Assembly (NCBI RefSeq): GCF_000495835.1
Contig: NZ_AWGC01000030.1
Location: 1 to 64,000, forward strand
DNA: 64,000 nucleotides
DNA from: Asticcacaulis sp. AC402
GTDB lineage: Bacteria > Pseudomonadota > Alphaproteobacteria > Caulobacterales > Caulobacteraceae
Reading direction: 5' to 3'
The notes under the pieces are model-generated. The model worked only from the letters and a program-made list of their open reading frames with translations, did not search any database and was not told where the DNA came from. Shown here in pieces: positions 56,201-62,842 of this stretch. Position numbers and translations under genes: made by a program. Each line of letters starts with the position of its first letter. The stretch's first letter is position 1.

Positions 56201-56821
56201 GGACTGCCACACAACGACGAAATTGCCACTATCGAGGGCGGTAATCGACGAAGCCGACTGATCGCCCGAGGCATAGGTGTTGATGAGGAATTCCGATCCG
56301 GCCTTGCTGCCGTCGGCATTGTAGCGCTGACCAAATACGCCGTAGCTTGAACCGTCACCACTGGCGCTGGACCAACTCACGACATAGCTGGAATCGGCAA
56401 AGCTGGTGATGGTCGGCTGGTTCTGGGCGCTGGAGGTGGTGGTGTTGACTCGCGATTCCGATCCGACCAGAGCGCCGGCGGCATCAAACTGCTGGATATA
56501 GATGCCGGTGCCGGACCCGTCCTGCAGGTTCGAAACCCAGGTCACGACATAGCCACCATTGGCCAGACCTGTGATCGCCGGCGCGGTCTGATTGTTGGCC
56601 AGGTAGGTGTTGACGATGGTTTCCGTGCCGATGGCGTTGCCTTCAGCATCATAGCGCTGCAACAGGATACCCGACCCACCGCCGCCATTGTCATTGCCGA
56701 CCCACGTAATGATGTAACCGCCGTCGGCCAGCCACGTGATGGAAGGGTCCGACTGGTTGCCCAGGGTGGTCAGGTTGACAAGGTCTTCATCGAGCGGGGT
56801 GAAGGTGGTGATGATGGTCAT
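47282..56821 (-). CDS. Giant RTX / cadherin-like secreted protein
   Basis: The 3,179-aa protein starts at an ATG with AGGAG (56821). Residues about 15-390 are eight near-50-residue repeats (WxSxxQDGSGxGIYxQRYxxxG). Cadherin-like/VCBS repeats follow (NDAP, TVSDG, FTPAANFNG), with three lectin-like jelly-roll inserts, two of them nearly identical (residues about 484-822 and 1528-1866). From about residue 2585 there are RTX nonapeptides (GTGNSLDNKLTGNSG, GGAGHDRLDGG) and a type-I secretion end (FVFARSGGGIDQVTDFQAG ... FGNAPSLTKADFIFE). No signal peptide is present. It is expected to be exported by a TolC-linked type-I system and to fold with calcium outside as an adhesin or matrix protein. No transporter genes are in the window. 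LuxR-type regulator and remnant lie upstream. Confidence 0.9.
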   Translation of the reverse strand: MTIITTFTPLDEDLVNLTTLGNQSDPSITWLADGGYIITWVGNDNGGGGSGILLQRYDAEGNAIGTETIVNTYLANNQTAPAITGLANGGYVVTWVSNLQDGSGTGIYIQQFDAAGALVGSESRVNTTTSSAQNQPTITSFADSSYVVSWSSASGDGSSYGVFGQRYNADGSKAGSEFLINTYASGDQSASSITALDSGNFVVVWQSANQDGSGYGIYSQRYNSSGVAQGSETRVNTTTASNQQFPAVAADADGNYVVAWQSPTSADIYFQRYNSSGTAQGSETIANPGATSGVQSGVSAAYLNTGGFVLVWTSTVGDGSGSGIYAQRFTASGVADGSLVLINTYTTGDQTAPSVTTLENGSYVVTWTSADQDGNGTGIYHKIVEANTAPQLTDDQASLANGTEDNGYFVSIASLLEGVTDGEGHDLTIAAVTGSNFTAVYNGSTGFDITPADDFNGTLTLNYTVADGHGGTLALTQSLVIDSVNDAPTNGGTTNVAVTEGGATVSVNALAGADDVDEGTDLYVVLTDELPAGVSYVGETQSIDFEDYTAGSVVGQHGWTDASPSSPANAIVDLAGNNVLRLANDPTSGDFGGPYTPALSIRAGETASGAEVNGIVFSFSFMAVQGAADGSRIEIDLATAGSDRQNFMALESVAGGIRILQNTPNADGSWESNDFNFGTGNVTLADGVDASTWHTLTVVATFNDGSNNDVLNYYLDGVLIGTGGSFEDYNGGRTGIVDSILFRAGDPAGNPFPADGVGPNRQGFYIDNLGIQSFDTEASFTFDPTDPAYDYLAAGETTVVTVNYGISDGTTTTDDAVTFTVTGVNDAPVAQDTTATTEEDEAVTIDVASLISDVDSDTLTVTASVAEAEGTVTVDGTVITFTPAANFNGAASITYWVSDGDLTDQGTVSVTVNAFDDAPVIGASLDDTVAEGASITIDALSNVTDVDSGSLTVLPGTLPAGVTFAGSSFTLDATHAAYNGLGVGDTADVVINYQVTDGVTPVTSSITVTVTGTNDGPTLGFYQGFEADSTGVITGGSYGTLTRYTSPYGDIEAADGSAFAVLTEAGGSGAFTRFDGYRSNFVDGLTTGVKVYLDTAWATGQGFDYSVAANGSDSIHQRDFIVHVAKDATTGELLINADNGTNFAVRADLDTLVDSAEITATGWYTIEHVFSDAGGQLAVEIRLVAEDGTVVFSKTLSSPLDTIPAEVGGNRYGWFTDITVAGGLAVDGLSLGDLAGAVTEDGTLSSTGIVPFGDVDLTDEHTIAVSGDMGNLGTLTAEITTDSTGTGKGIVTWSFSVDNAAVQHLAAGEILEETYTLTLDDGNGATATQDVTIVINGTNDGPELTGAQTVLTEGFEDTAYLVTDAELLAGFSDVDATDTLSIEDLVASDGAIVTPTVGGYSISHPANYNGLITLSYNVVDGNGGSIAGTLTYNLAPVNDAPVAQDTTATTDEDEAVTIDVASLISDIDSGSLTVTATVPEAQGTVSVDGTVITFTPASNFNGEASISYTVSDGELTDTATVTVTVDPVNDAPTNGGTTDVAATEGGATVSVNALAGADDVDEGTDLYVVLTDELPAGVSYVGETQSFDFEDYTAGSVVGQHGWTDASPSSPANAIVDLAGNNVLRLANDPTSGDFGGPYTPALSIRAGETASGAEVNGIVFSFSFMAVQGTADGSRIEIDLATAGSDRQSFMALESMDGGIRILQNTANADGSWESNDFNFGTGNVTLADGVDASTWHTLTVVATFNDGSNNDVLNYYLDGVLIGTGGSFEDYNGGRTGIVDSILFRAGDPAGNPFPADGVGPNRQGFYIDNLGIQTFDTEASFTFDPTDPAYDYLAAGETTVVTVNYGISDGTTTTDDAVTFTVTGTNDGPTITGTPDDSGSVTEDGTLTATGSVDFADVDLSDSHTVTVSGTGLGSLTAEVTEAANSATGSINWSFSVDNAAVQYLAEGETLQQTYTLTLNDGKGGTATQDVTITITGTNDGPVASAITGVEATEETAVVIDVADHVSDVDDDTLFVTAATSPQGTITSISGTQFTFTPAANFYGEATITYTISDGSLTSQNTITVDVANSYDIPYLTGPAAELADGLEDTGYELALADLVQNLANPDNAELTIGNFYSAEGTVTDNGDGTFHFSPIADYFGSVTINYEIDNGTDQVLNYVTFELLNKNDAPTAPETPASLGSAAEAGSFTGTDADLLAGWNDIDFDLDPGLPALTVTSISSSVGTVTRDGNDFTIDFSGAADDFNGEVTITYVVSDGTTTVESTRTLTVTPTPDAPEMADPADLPATAEDTAITVTTASLLSGITDPDGDTEFTIASISVNHGQIVADGDDYSYTPDPDFFGTVTITYTVSDGVSTSAPLQNSFEVTPVNDAPAGDAATVTGVSEDVAKVLTKAELLAGVTDIDSASSSFSITAISATGGTIVDNGNDTYTFTSTANYNGAASISYTVSDGEDSSNYTSNFTVAAVNDAPGGTAATVTADEDVAKLLTKADLLADVTDIDNSFAQLSITAISATGGTIVDNGNDTYTFLSDANYHGAASITYTVFDGEASTQYTSNFTVASVIDLVTSSTTTTLGATDEDLLLTGTGNIDGTGNSLDNKLTGNSGDNKLDGATGQDTLYGMGGDDIYIIDNSEDVASEESTPGIDDGGFDTVRTSVSYTLGNFIEAINLNGTGNISAFGNAGSNFLTGNAGNNLLDGGQGADIMAGGQGNDTFIVDTLGEFATETAGGGTDLVEASVTFTLGTEVENLTLTGTDNINGTGNSLANILTGNSGINILAGGLGNDSYYVQNTSDNVSEATNAGTDIVFATATYSLAGRQVENLTLLGISNLNATGNSLGNILIGNVGNNILDGGAGHDRLDGGLGTDTNIGGTGNDTYIIDNTSDVITELAGGGADLAESTVSYTLSSDVENLTLVSTGTNALNGTGNAINNTLTGSRGGNQLSGLGGFDLLIGGAGNDLLDGGTGADTMYGGADSDTYMVDNADDIVSEETVLGVNDTGNDLVVASVSYTLGNFVERLTLSGAGNIDGTGNSQNNTIAGNSGNNVLVGAGGADTISGDAGTDRIIGGTGNDNMTGGADADTFVFARSGGGIDQVTDFQAGLDRLAFTAIDFGFTAGHTLTDAQFNLNAAVGTTGQFVYNTATNTLVWDSNGTGSGGVTTLATFGNAPSLTKADFIFE
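51225..52240. repeat. Internal ~1-kb near-identical duplication, copy 2 (C-terminal side)
   Basis: About 1,016 bases match 54357-55372 at a constant offset of 3,132 bases, which is 1,044 codons, so the frame is kept. Only scattered changes are seen (for example SIDF/SFDF, QNF/QSF, SVAG/SMDG). It encodes a lectin-like insert and the flanking cadherin-like segment. Confidence 0.9.
54357..55372. repeat. Internal ~1-kb near-identical duplication, copy 1 (N-terminal side)
   Basis: This is the counterpart of 51225-52240, in the same orientation. The edges are sharp: identity begins at GTGACGGTGAAGGTGACAGC and ends near CGTCATTGAC. Confidence 0.9.
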
Positions 56822-57429
56822 TGGGTCGCTCCTGAGCATTGAAAAGTTTGACGCCGCGGTTGTTCCGACGGCGCCATCTGTGATTGAGAGGAAAGCTTTA
56901 CGTGGCCGAAAAACGAGGCCTGGGGCGTGACGCTGAAAGCGTCATCGAGATCGGCGACGATGGTGCCGTGGTCGGCAGCAAGGTCTGGGATGGACAGGAC
57001 GTCGTCGGCGGCGTCGCTGTAGCCTGTCGTCAGAAGGGACAGGAAGAAGGTGTTTGACGGGTGCCGTAGCGCCGACGGCAAAGGAGCCTGGGAGCCGACG
57101 TGAAGGATCGGTTCACAACCGGCGGAGGTGGCTGCGATGTACAGCAGTGGACAGCAAACCGCATGCGTGTCACCGGTAAATCTCCTGGTGACGATTTCGT
57201 CGCCGAAGTCTTTGGTGTCCGCCGTAAAGGTCCAGCTGCGCGCGATCTGCTCAAAGCTGTCGAAACCGAAAATTAATGAACCACTTGATAATCTACTGTC
57301 AGCATAGTTGTCAGCCATATTCATATCCAAGTACCAGTACATAGATTGAAATCGCGCATTTTCATTTGAAAGGCGCTCATAGGTCTGGTCAGCTAACCGC
57401 ACTTTCTGTGCGGAAACAGCTGTTACCAA
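56818..57429 (-). pseudogene. Frameshifted remnant of a cadherin-like repeat protein
   Basis: The open frame (203 codons from a TTG, no clear ribosome site) has an unrecognised first half. Its end is a cadherin-like repeat: LLTTGYSDAADDVLSIPDLA, then FSVTPQASFFGHVKLS. There the reading frame becomes unrelated (SQSQMAPSEQ), whereas the next frame continues the repeat as SITDGAVGTTAASNFSM and runs directly into the giant gene. One missing base at about 56888-56889 explains this. The frame ends in the ATGA overlapping the giant gene start. It may be a decayed upstream part of a longer ancestral gene, or a recent frameshift or sequencing error. Confidence 0.5.
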
Positions 57430-57941
57430 CGTCGTTTGACGATCAGTTCGATGTGATTGTTCAAAGCCCCCGCTTCGTTCGCCTGATTTACTTCACAAGG
57501 TTGCGTGGCGAAGATCGAAAGATCACGCCGCGCAAGATTACGAATTCTTAACCAATTGATGCGTTTCTTCGGCTGCGCGCATCATGCAGTTGCGTGAAGC
57601 GCCGAAAATTGATTCGTTTTTTGACGGAGCCTGGGACGTTGGACGGCTGAACTCTGGTCCATGTCCAGGTCGCCAGCCCTCCAGCCGGGCTTGAAACGGC
57701 CTTGACCGTTGGCAAGATTTTTCATCGCTGGTGGCTTGTAGGCAAGGGCCTTTCGGCATTCTTCAATACAGCTGAAGGTAGTCCCGCTGCCCGGGCCAAG
57801 TCGTGGTTTCCGATCCGTGCGGCAGAATGGCAACGGTTGCCTTAATTCAACTTTGACGCCGTTTTTCCGACATCCATATCGCGAGGTTTTTTACGAACAG
57901 AGGTCGATACCGGTATTTGCTGCACTGCACGTCATACAAAA
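57430..57941. other. Gene-free region between remnant and LuxR gene
   Basis: This is 512 bases with no convincing frame and lower coding character than the neighbours. Short frames on both strands have no ribosome site and no family-like sequence. The A/T-rich part near 57530-57560 and 57860-57900 may hold promoters for the giant gene's transcript. Nothing else was recognised. Confidence 0.4.
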
Positions 57942-59066
57942 CTATGACGCGGCAAACACCTTGGTCTCACTATGTTCCCGCAAAGTCAGAGCCGGTAACC
58001 GGCTAAGGAGGGCGACCAGCTGCGACTGCCGCTCCGTGTCCGTTTTGCGCATGACCGACGACAGTTGCGACCTTACGGTCGTCATGCGCACATTGCGGCT
58101 GTCGGCAAAGGTGTCGATGGTTTCACCGCGCAGCAAGGCCTCGGCCAGGGCCGTCTCAGCCGCCGTCAAACCGTATAGCTCGGCCAGGTTGGTGCCGGAA
58201 ATGCGCGGTGCGGCGGGATCGTCAAGGATAACCAGTATGGTTTTGCCCCCGGTCATTGCCGACATGATAAGGCGCACGTCTTCAGGGGCGCCAGTACCCA
58301 GTCGGAAAATCTCGGCTGCCCGTGCTTCGCCGGCTTCATGACCCTGCTGGGCCTTGATCACAGCAGCTGCCAGTTTCCTGGCATCTCCTGCTTGAGGCGC
58401 GAACAGCTTTCCGTCCTGTTCGAAGAGACTTTCCTTACGTGAAAGGAAGGCCCGCGCCGCGGCATTGGCCAGGACGATATGGCGGTCGTTCAGTATGACG
58501 AGCGTCGGATAGGCATAGCAGTCCAGCGCATTTCGGGCAAAACTCGCCTGGGCTTCGAGGAACTGGACCCGGTGGCGCGTGATCTGCATGCGACGTAAAT
58601 GAGGTACGAGGGTTTGAAGTTTTGACGCATCCGCTGCCGAAAATGGAGCGTTAACGGTTGGCCTTTGGGTCGCAACCGACATGACGCCGTGCTCTGTTGC
58701 TATCAGGGCATTCAGGCTGAATGTCGAATCGTCGCCCAGGGGCAGGTAGAGTCGCTGGTAAACTTCCTTAAAGGCGGCACCATCGCGCGCCCAGGGACCC
58801 GTCCGTCCGATGGAATCCATATACTTGGCAGCTTGGCGCCAGACGTCCTGGGTGAGGAACTGATCGGCGTAATCGATTTCAGCTTCGGCCAACAAACAAT
58901 CGCGCAGCCCCAAAAAGGCGCGAATGTCGCACGTATGAAGACTCAGTGTGGCAGTCTGCGCACCGGCATATTCGGCCAATCGCCTGGCCAATGTCGAAAG
59001 AGCCTTTTCATCCAGTCCGGCATTGTAGATTGAATCGACAATATGTCCGACGCCTGTAGCGGTCAC
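57942..59066 (-). CDS. LuxR-type transcriptional regulator
   Basis: The 374-aa protein has an N-terminal and central sensory part, with a PAS-like segment near residues 185-290 (YPTLVILNDRHIVLANAAARAFL), and a C-terminal LuxR helix-turn-helix: LTAAETALAEALLRGETIDTFA and NVRMTTVRSQLSSVMRKTDTERQSQLVALL. No receiver or autoinducer domain is recognised. Such 'helix-turn-helix transcriptional regulator' genes often stand alone in Caulobacterales. It is transcribed in the same direction as the giant RTX gene and is its nearest regulator, so control of that gene is possible but inferred. Confidence 0.85.
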   Translation of the reverse strand: MTATGVGHIVDSIYNAGLDEKALSTLARRLAEYAGAQTATLSLHTCDIRAFLGLRDCLLAEAEIDYADQFLTQDVWRQAAKYMDSIGRTGPWARDGAAFKEVYQRLYLPLGDDSTFSLNALIATEHGVMSVATQRPTVNAPFSAADASKLQTLVPHLRRMQITRHRVQFLEAQASFARNALDCYAYPTLVILNDRHIVLANAAARAFLSRKESLFEQDGKLFAPQAGDARKLAAAVIKAQQGHEAGEARAAEIFRLGTGAPEDVRLIMSAMTGGKTILVILDDPAAPRISGTNLAELYGLTAAETALAEALLRGETIDTFADSRNVRMTTVRSQLSSVMRKTDTERQSQLVALLSRLPALTLREHSETKVFAAS

Positions 59067-59457
59067 GACGCCTCCCTCTTTGTTGTCTTACTTTTGAAAC
59101 TATCCCTTATGCGGTTATATCCGCATCCCTCAAATTGAGGATGTAAATGCCTTGAGCGCAAAAGGCGACATATCGCTTGGTGCAATTTGCAATCCTCTTG
59201 ATTGGGGGAGCGCTTTGGTAAGCGAGTCTTGAACCCACTGGCAGGGGTAAAATGCCTTTGTGACGAGGGAGGCGCGAAAGTCGGTGAGATAACAAATACC
59301 AGTTCTGGGCACGGCACGCGCCAAAACAGCAAATCCATCGCACATTCCGGCTTTTCCTGGCCGAGCCGGCCGTCTATGACAGGAAGCGACGGTCCTCGCC
59401 GCGAACACCGTTAAACTTAGCCAGTAGATCATACTCCCTTCGACCGAAAGGCTTTCC
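59067..59457. promoter_or_regulatory. Divergent intergenic region with two small palindromes
   Basis: ATGCGG-TTATAT-CCGCAT (59109-59126) and CCTCAAATTGAGG (59128-59140) lie 40-75 bases upstream of the luxR-type start. They are good operator-like candidates for autoregulation. The remaining about 300 bases toward the sugar dehydrogenase gene contain no gene. Confidence 0.45.
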
Positions 59458-60597
59458 ATGAAATCCGCCTCCCTTGGCCTCGTAATGTTTTTGGCCGTCT
59501 CGGCCGGCGCCTGCCAATCCCAGCCTGCCCCTGGCGGTGAGGGGCCGCTCAGCGAAGGCGGACTGCCCTTTACTGTGACGGAGGTAGCGAAATTCGACTC
59601 GCCCTGGGCCATGACCTTCCTGCCGGACGGCAGCCTTTTGGTCACCGAGAAGTCGGGCAAGCTCAAATGGTTCGCCGAAGGTGCCGCCAAGGATGTCGCC
59701 GGTGCGCCGACGGTCAAGGATGATGGCCAGGGCGGTTTTGCCGACGTTACGCTGGCGCCGGACTTCGCCACGTCCAACACCGTCTATCTCAGTTGGACGG
59801 AAGCCGGTAGCGGCGGCAAGAGCGGCGCCGTTGTCGGGCGCGCCAAACTGGTACTGGACGGCGCCCCGCATCTTGATGGCCTGAACGTCATCTGGCGGCA
59901 GGACAAGGTCAATGGCGACGGCCACTTCTCCCAGCGCATCGTGTTTTCGCCCGACGGAAAATATATGTTCGTGACCTCCGGCGAACGTCAGAAGTTCAAT
60001 CCGGCCCAGGATCTGAAACTAAACCTGGGCAAGGTGCTGCGCCTGCTGCCGGACGGCACGCCGGCGCCCGGTAATCCCTTCGCCGGCAAAGGCGGCAGTT
60101 CCGACCAGGTGTGGAGCTATGGCCACCGCAATCTCTACGGCCTGGCGTTCGACAAGGACGGCCGTCTGTGGGAGAACGAGATGGGCCCCGGGGGCGGCGA
60201 TGAGGTCAACCTGGTTGTCGAAGGCAAGAACTATGGCTATCCGATCGTCTCCAACGGCGACCACTATGACGGCCGCGACATTCCCGATCATCCCACCCGT
60301 CCGGAGTTCGAGGCACCGAAAGTGTGGTGGAACCCATCGATCTCGCCGTCAAGCCTGCTGATCTACAGCGGTTCGAAATTCCCGCAGTGGCAGGGCGACA
60401 TGTTCATCGGCGCCCTGTCCGGGCAATCTCTGATCCGCGTCGACCTCGACGGCGATAAGGCCGTCAAGGCGGATCGCTGGGATATGGAGACGCGTATCCG
60501 TGAGGTCGAACAGGGGCCGGACGGTGATATCTGGCTGCTGGAAGACGGTTCCAGCGATCCCGGCGGCCGTTTGTTGCGGCTAAGCCCGAAGGGTTAA
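59458..60597 (+). CDS. PQQ-dependent sugar dehydrogenase (Asd/YliI type), lipoprotein
   Basis: The 379-aa protein has an apparent lipoprotein signal (LGLVMFLAVSAGAC) and a six-bladed soluble glucose dehydrogenase propeller: SPWAMTFLPDGSLLVTEKSG, GQGGFADVTLAPDFAT, GHRNLYGLAFDKDGRLWENE MGPGGGDEVNL and KNYGYPIVSNGDHYDG. It would oxidise aldose sugars in the periplasm if loaded with PQQ. No PQQ synthesis genes are in the window. It is monocistronic and belongs to the accessory block between ileS and ribF. Confidence 0.9.
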   Translation: MKSASLGLVMFLAVSAGACQSQPAPGGEGPLSEGGLPFTVTEVAKFDSPWAMTFLPDGSLLVTEKSGKLKWFAEGAAKDVAGAPTVKDDGQGGFADVTLAPDFATSNTVYLSWTEAGSGGKSGAVVGRAKLVLDGAPHLDGLNVIWRQDKVNGDGHFSQRIVFSPDGKYMFVTSGERQKFNPAQDLKLNLGKVLRLLPDGTPAPGNPFAGKGGSSDQVWSYGHRNLYGLAFDKDGRLWENEMGPGGGDEVNLVVEGKNYGYPIVSNGDHYDGRDIPDHPTRPEFEAPKVWWNPSISPSSLLIYSGSKFPQWQGDMFIGALSGQSLIRVDLDGDKAVKADRWDMETRIREVEQGPDGDIWLLEDGSSDPGGRLLRLSPKG

Positions 60598-60625
60598 GCG
60601 CTGCTGGCATAATTTGACAGTAAAG

Positions 60626-60661
60626 GGCGGTATTCCCTTCTGAAGGTAAGGGAATATCGCC
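60626..60661 (+). promoter_or_regulatory. Hairpin covering the ribosome-binding region of the GyrI-like gene
   Basis: GGCGGTATTCCCTT pairs with AAGGGAATATCGCC (one G-T pair) around the loop CTGAAGGT. The right arm ends directly before the ATG at 60662 and includes the AAGGG ribosome site. In RNA this stem would hide the site, so translation may depend on melting, a ligand or a protein. It could also terminate the upstream transcript. Confidence 0.55.
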
Positions 60662-61288
60662 ATGTCCAAGATTGATTTTAAAGCTGAGTATAAGAGTCTG
60701 TACAACGCGCCGCAAAAGGATTTCGTCCTGATCGACGTGCCACCGCTGCCTTACCTGATGTTCGACGGTCGAGGCGACCCGCTCAAGGTGCCCGTTTATC
60801 AGCAGGCGATCGAGGCCCTGTACTCTCTGTCCTACACGCTCAAATTCATGAGCAAACGCGCCTTCGGCCGTGACTATGTCGTCGGTCCGCTTGAGGGCCT
60901 GTGGTGGGCCGACGATTACGGCGCCTACACCTCGTCGGGCCGTCGCGACGAGTGGAACTGGACCATGATGATCCTGCAACCCGACTGGATTGACCCCCTC
61001 CACCTCGAAGCAGCCAAGGCCGAAGTGCTGATGAAGAAGGGGCTGCCGGGCATCGAAACTGTTCGATTGGAAACCCTTGACGAAGGCCTGTGCGCCCAGA
61101 TCCTGCATATTGGGTCCTATGCCGATGAAGCGCCGACCCTGGCGCGGCTGCACAACGAATGGCTGCCGCAAAACGGCCTCGTCGAGACCGGACACCACCA
61201 CGAAATCTATCTGAGCGACGCGCGCAAGGTCGAACCCGCCAGGCTGAAGACACTGCTGCGTCAGCCGGTTAAACCTATGAAATGCTGA
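60662..61288 (+). CDS. GyrI-like small-molecule-binding domain protein
   Basis: The 208-aa cytosolic protein matches the GyrI-like family: DFVLIDVPPLPYLMFDGRGD, YSLSYTLKFMSKRAFGRDYVVGPLEGLWW, and the late GLCAQILHIGSYADEAPTLARL, ending ETGHHHEIYLSDARKVEPARLKTLLR. Family members bind or hydrolyse small organic molecules; some are toxin- or drug-binding. No partner regulator domain is fused. A stem masks its ribosome site. Confidence 0.88.
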   Translation: MSKIDFKAEYKSLYNAPQKDFVLIDVPPLPYLMFDGRGDPLKVPVYQQAIEALYSLSYTLKFMSKRAFGRDYVVGPLEGLWWADDYGAYTSSGRRDEWNWTMMILQPDWIDPLHLEAAKAEVLMKKGLPGIETVRLETLDEGLCAQILHIGSYADEAPTLARLHNEWLPQNGLVETGHHHEIYLSDARKVEPARLKTLLRQPVKPMKC

Positions 61289-61353
61289 TGTCCGGGCTCG
61301 ACTCGGTGCTCATGGTCCTGCATGGTACCGGTCCAAATAACCGGGGACATCCA

Positions 61354-61728
61354 ATGATTATCAAAAGCCTCGCACTGGCCGGCGCCGGCCTTCTCGTGCT
61401 CGTCACCGCGATCCCAGCCTCGGCCCAGACGGATTACAGCGGTCTGTGTGTCGCCGTCGGCGTTGAGATCGGTCTGCGCGCCGACAGCGCTCAGGAGGAA
61501 CTTGACAGCGCCGTTGACGTCGCCGGCGAAGACGTTTCCGCCACCGAGGCGGCTGAAATCGATTCCTGGCAGGAACTGCTCGATAATCTGCAGACCATCT
61601 CTGCCAGCATGGACGTGCTTTACGATGCCGAGGCCACGCCGCCGTCCGCGCCGGAAATGGAAGTGGTCAGTGAAGAGAATATCGAGGCACTCATTGACGC
61701 CGCCAAGGAATGCATCGACGCCGCCTAA
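61354..61728 (+). CDS. Small secreted protein of unknown function
   Basis: The 124-aa protein has a signal peptide (MIIKSLALAGAGLLVLVTAIPASA) and a mature part that is acidic and helical (LCVAVGVEIGLRADSAQEEL, WQELLDNLQTISASMDVLYD, EENIEALIDAAKECIDAA). Two Cys residues, one near each end, could form a disulphide. The ATG at 61354 with GGGGAC upstream is preferred over 61282, which would spoil the signal. No family is recognised. Confidence 0.65.
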   Translation: MIIKSLALAGAGLLVLVTAIPASAQTDYSGLCVAVGVEIGLRADSAQEELDSAVDVAGEDVSATEAAEIDSWQELLDNLQTISASMDVLYDAEATPPSAPEMEVVSEENIEALIDAAKECIDAA

Positions 61729-61837
61729 GGGCGACCTTGAAAGCAATCAAGCCCTAAGCCGAGGCAGGCATGACGCAACCCCGCACGACAAAAGACATCA
61801 GCCTTGCCGTCGGCGGTTTGCGTTTCTGGAAGCGCGG

Positions 61838-62839
61838 TCAGGCCTGACGAAACCATGTCCGCGCGGCATAGGCATCTTTCTGGATCTGTACCCGCATCTC
61901 CTCGAACGAGTCGAATTTCGCTTCCGGCCGGATAAAGTCGCGCAGCAGTGTCTCGACCGTCTGGCCATAAATCTCCTCTTTGAAGTCGAAGAGATAGGTT
62001 TCCAGCAGTTCGATATCGCCGCCGACCGTCGGTCGGACGCCGATATTGCTGACGCCGTTGACCACCCGGCCGTCGCCCAGTCGCGTCTGGGTGACATAGA
62101 TGCCGTAGCGCGGCCGCAGATAATCGGCCAACCGGATGTTCAGCGTGGGAAAGTCGATCGTCCGGCCCTGCTTGGCGCCGTGGACGACCTCACCGAGATA
62201 GGCCTGAGGCCGGCCGAGCACAGTCTCCGCCAGCCGCGCATCGCCGGCGGCCAGGGCGTCGCGCACCGCCGACGACGACAGCTTATGCCCGGCGTGATCG
62301 GTTTGCAGCGGCAAGATGTCGGTGCTGAAGCCGAACTGTTCCCCAAACGCCACCAGATCTTTGGCATGGCCGCCGCCGCGCTTGCCGAACTGAAAGTCAA
62401 AACCGGCGGAACAATGTTTCAGGGCCAGGTGATCGCGCAGAATAATGCGGGCAAAGTCTTCCGCACTTAAGGACGAAAGGTTCTCATCGAAACGGATGAT
62501 AAGGGCGTAGTCAACGCCCAGGGCTTCGAACGCGCGCACTTGCTGCGACACGCGCATCAGGCGGAAGGGAGCCCCGTCCGGTCGGAAGAAACTTTGCGGG
62601 TGCGGATCAAAACAGATAACGGAAGATCGGGCGTTTTTCAGAGATGCTTTGAACAGCGCATTGTGAATGACATGCTGGTGGCCGATATGGACGCCGTCGA
62701 AGCTCCCGATGGCGGCCGAAGTCCCCTTCGGCAACTCACCACCCTCGACCTGCAGTCCGCCATCGGGCAGCACGGTCAGCACCAGGGCCGTGAGGCGATG
62801 AGGGCGAAGAGCAGGCGGCAGGCTGTCGAAGGAAAACAT
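61838..62839 (-). CDS. ribF: Bifunctional riboflavin kinase / FAD synthetase
   Basis: The 333-aa protein has an FAD synthetase domain (SAAIGSFDGVHIGHQHVIHN, VICFDPHPQSFFRP, FQFGKRGGGHAKDL) and a riboflavin kinase domain (GAKQGRTIDFPTLNIRL, RYGIYVTQTRLGDGRVVNGVSNIGVRPT, LLETYLFDF). It phosphorylates riboflavin and adenylates FMN to FAD. It commonly lies just upstream of ileS; here it is separated from ileS by the RTX region. It follows the MaoC gene by 3 bases on the same strand. Confidence 0.96.
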   Translation of the reverse strand: MFSFDSLPPALRPHRLTALVLTVLPDGGLQVEGGELPKGTSAAIGSFDGVHIGHQHVIHNALFKASLKNARSSVICFDPHPQSFFRPDGAPFRLMRVSQQVRAFEALGVDYALIIRFDENLSSLSAEDFARIILRDHLALKHCSAGFDFQFGKRGGGHAKDLVAFGEQFGFSTDILPLQTDHAGHKLSSSAVRDALAAGDARLAETVLGRPQAYLGEVVHGAKQGRTIDFPTLNIRLADYLRPRYGIYVTQTRLGDGRVVNGVSNIGVRPTVGGDIELLETYLFDFKEEIYGQTVETLLRDFIRPEAKFDSFEEMRVQIQKDAYAARTWFRQA

Positions 62840-62842
62840 AAT

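Noticed and set aside
61770-61847. 25-codon frame after the small secreted protein gene
   Set aside because: No ribosome site of note, very short, and overlaps the end of ribF.
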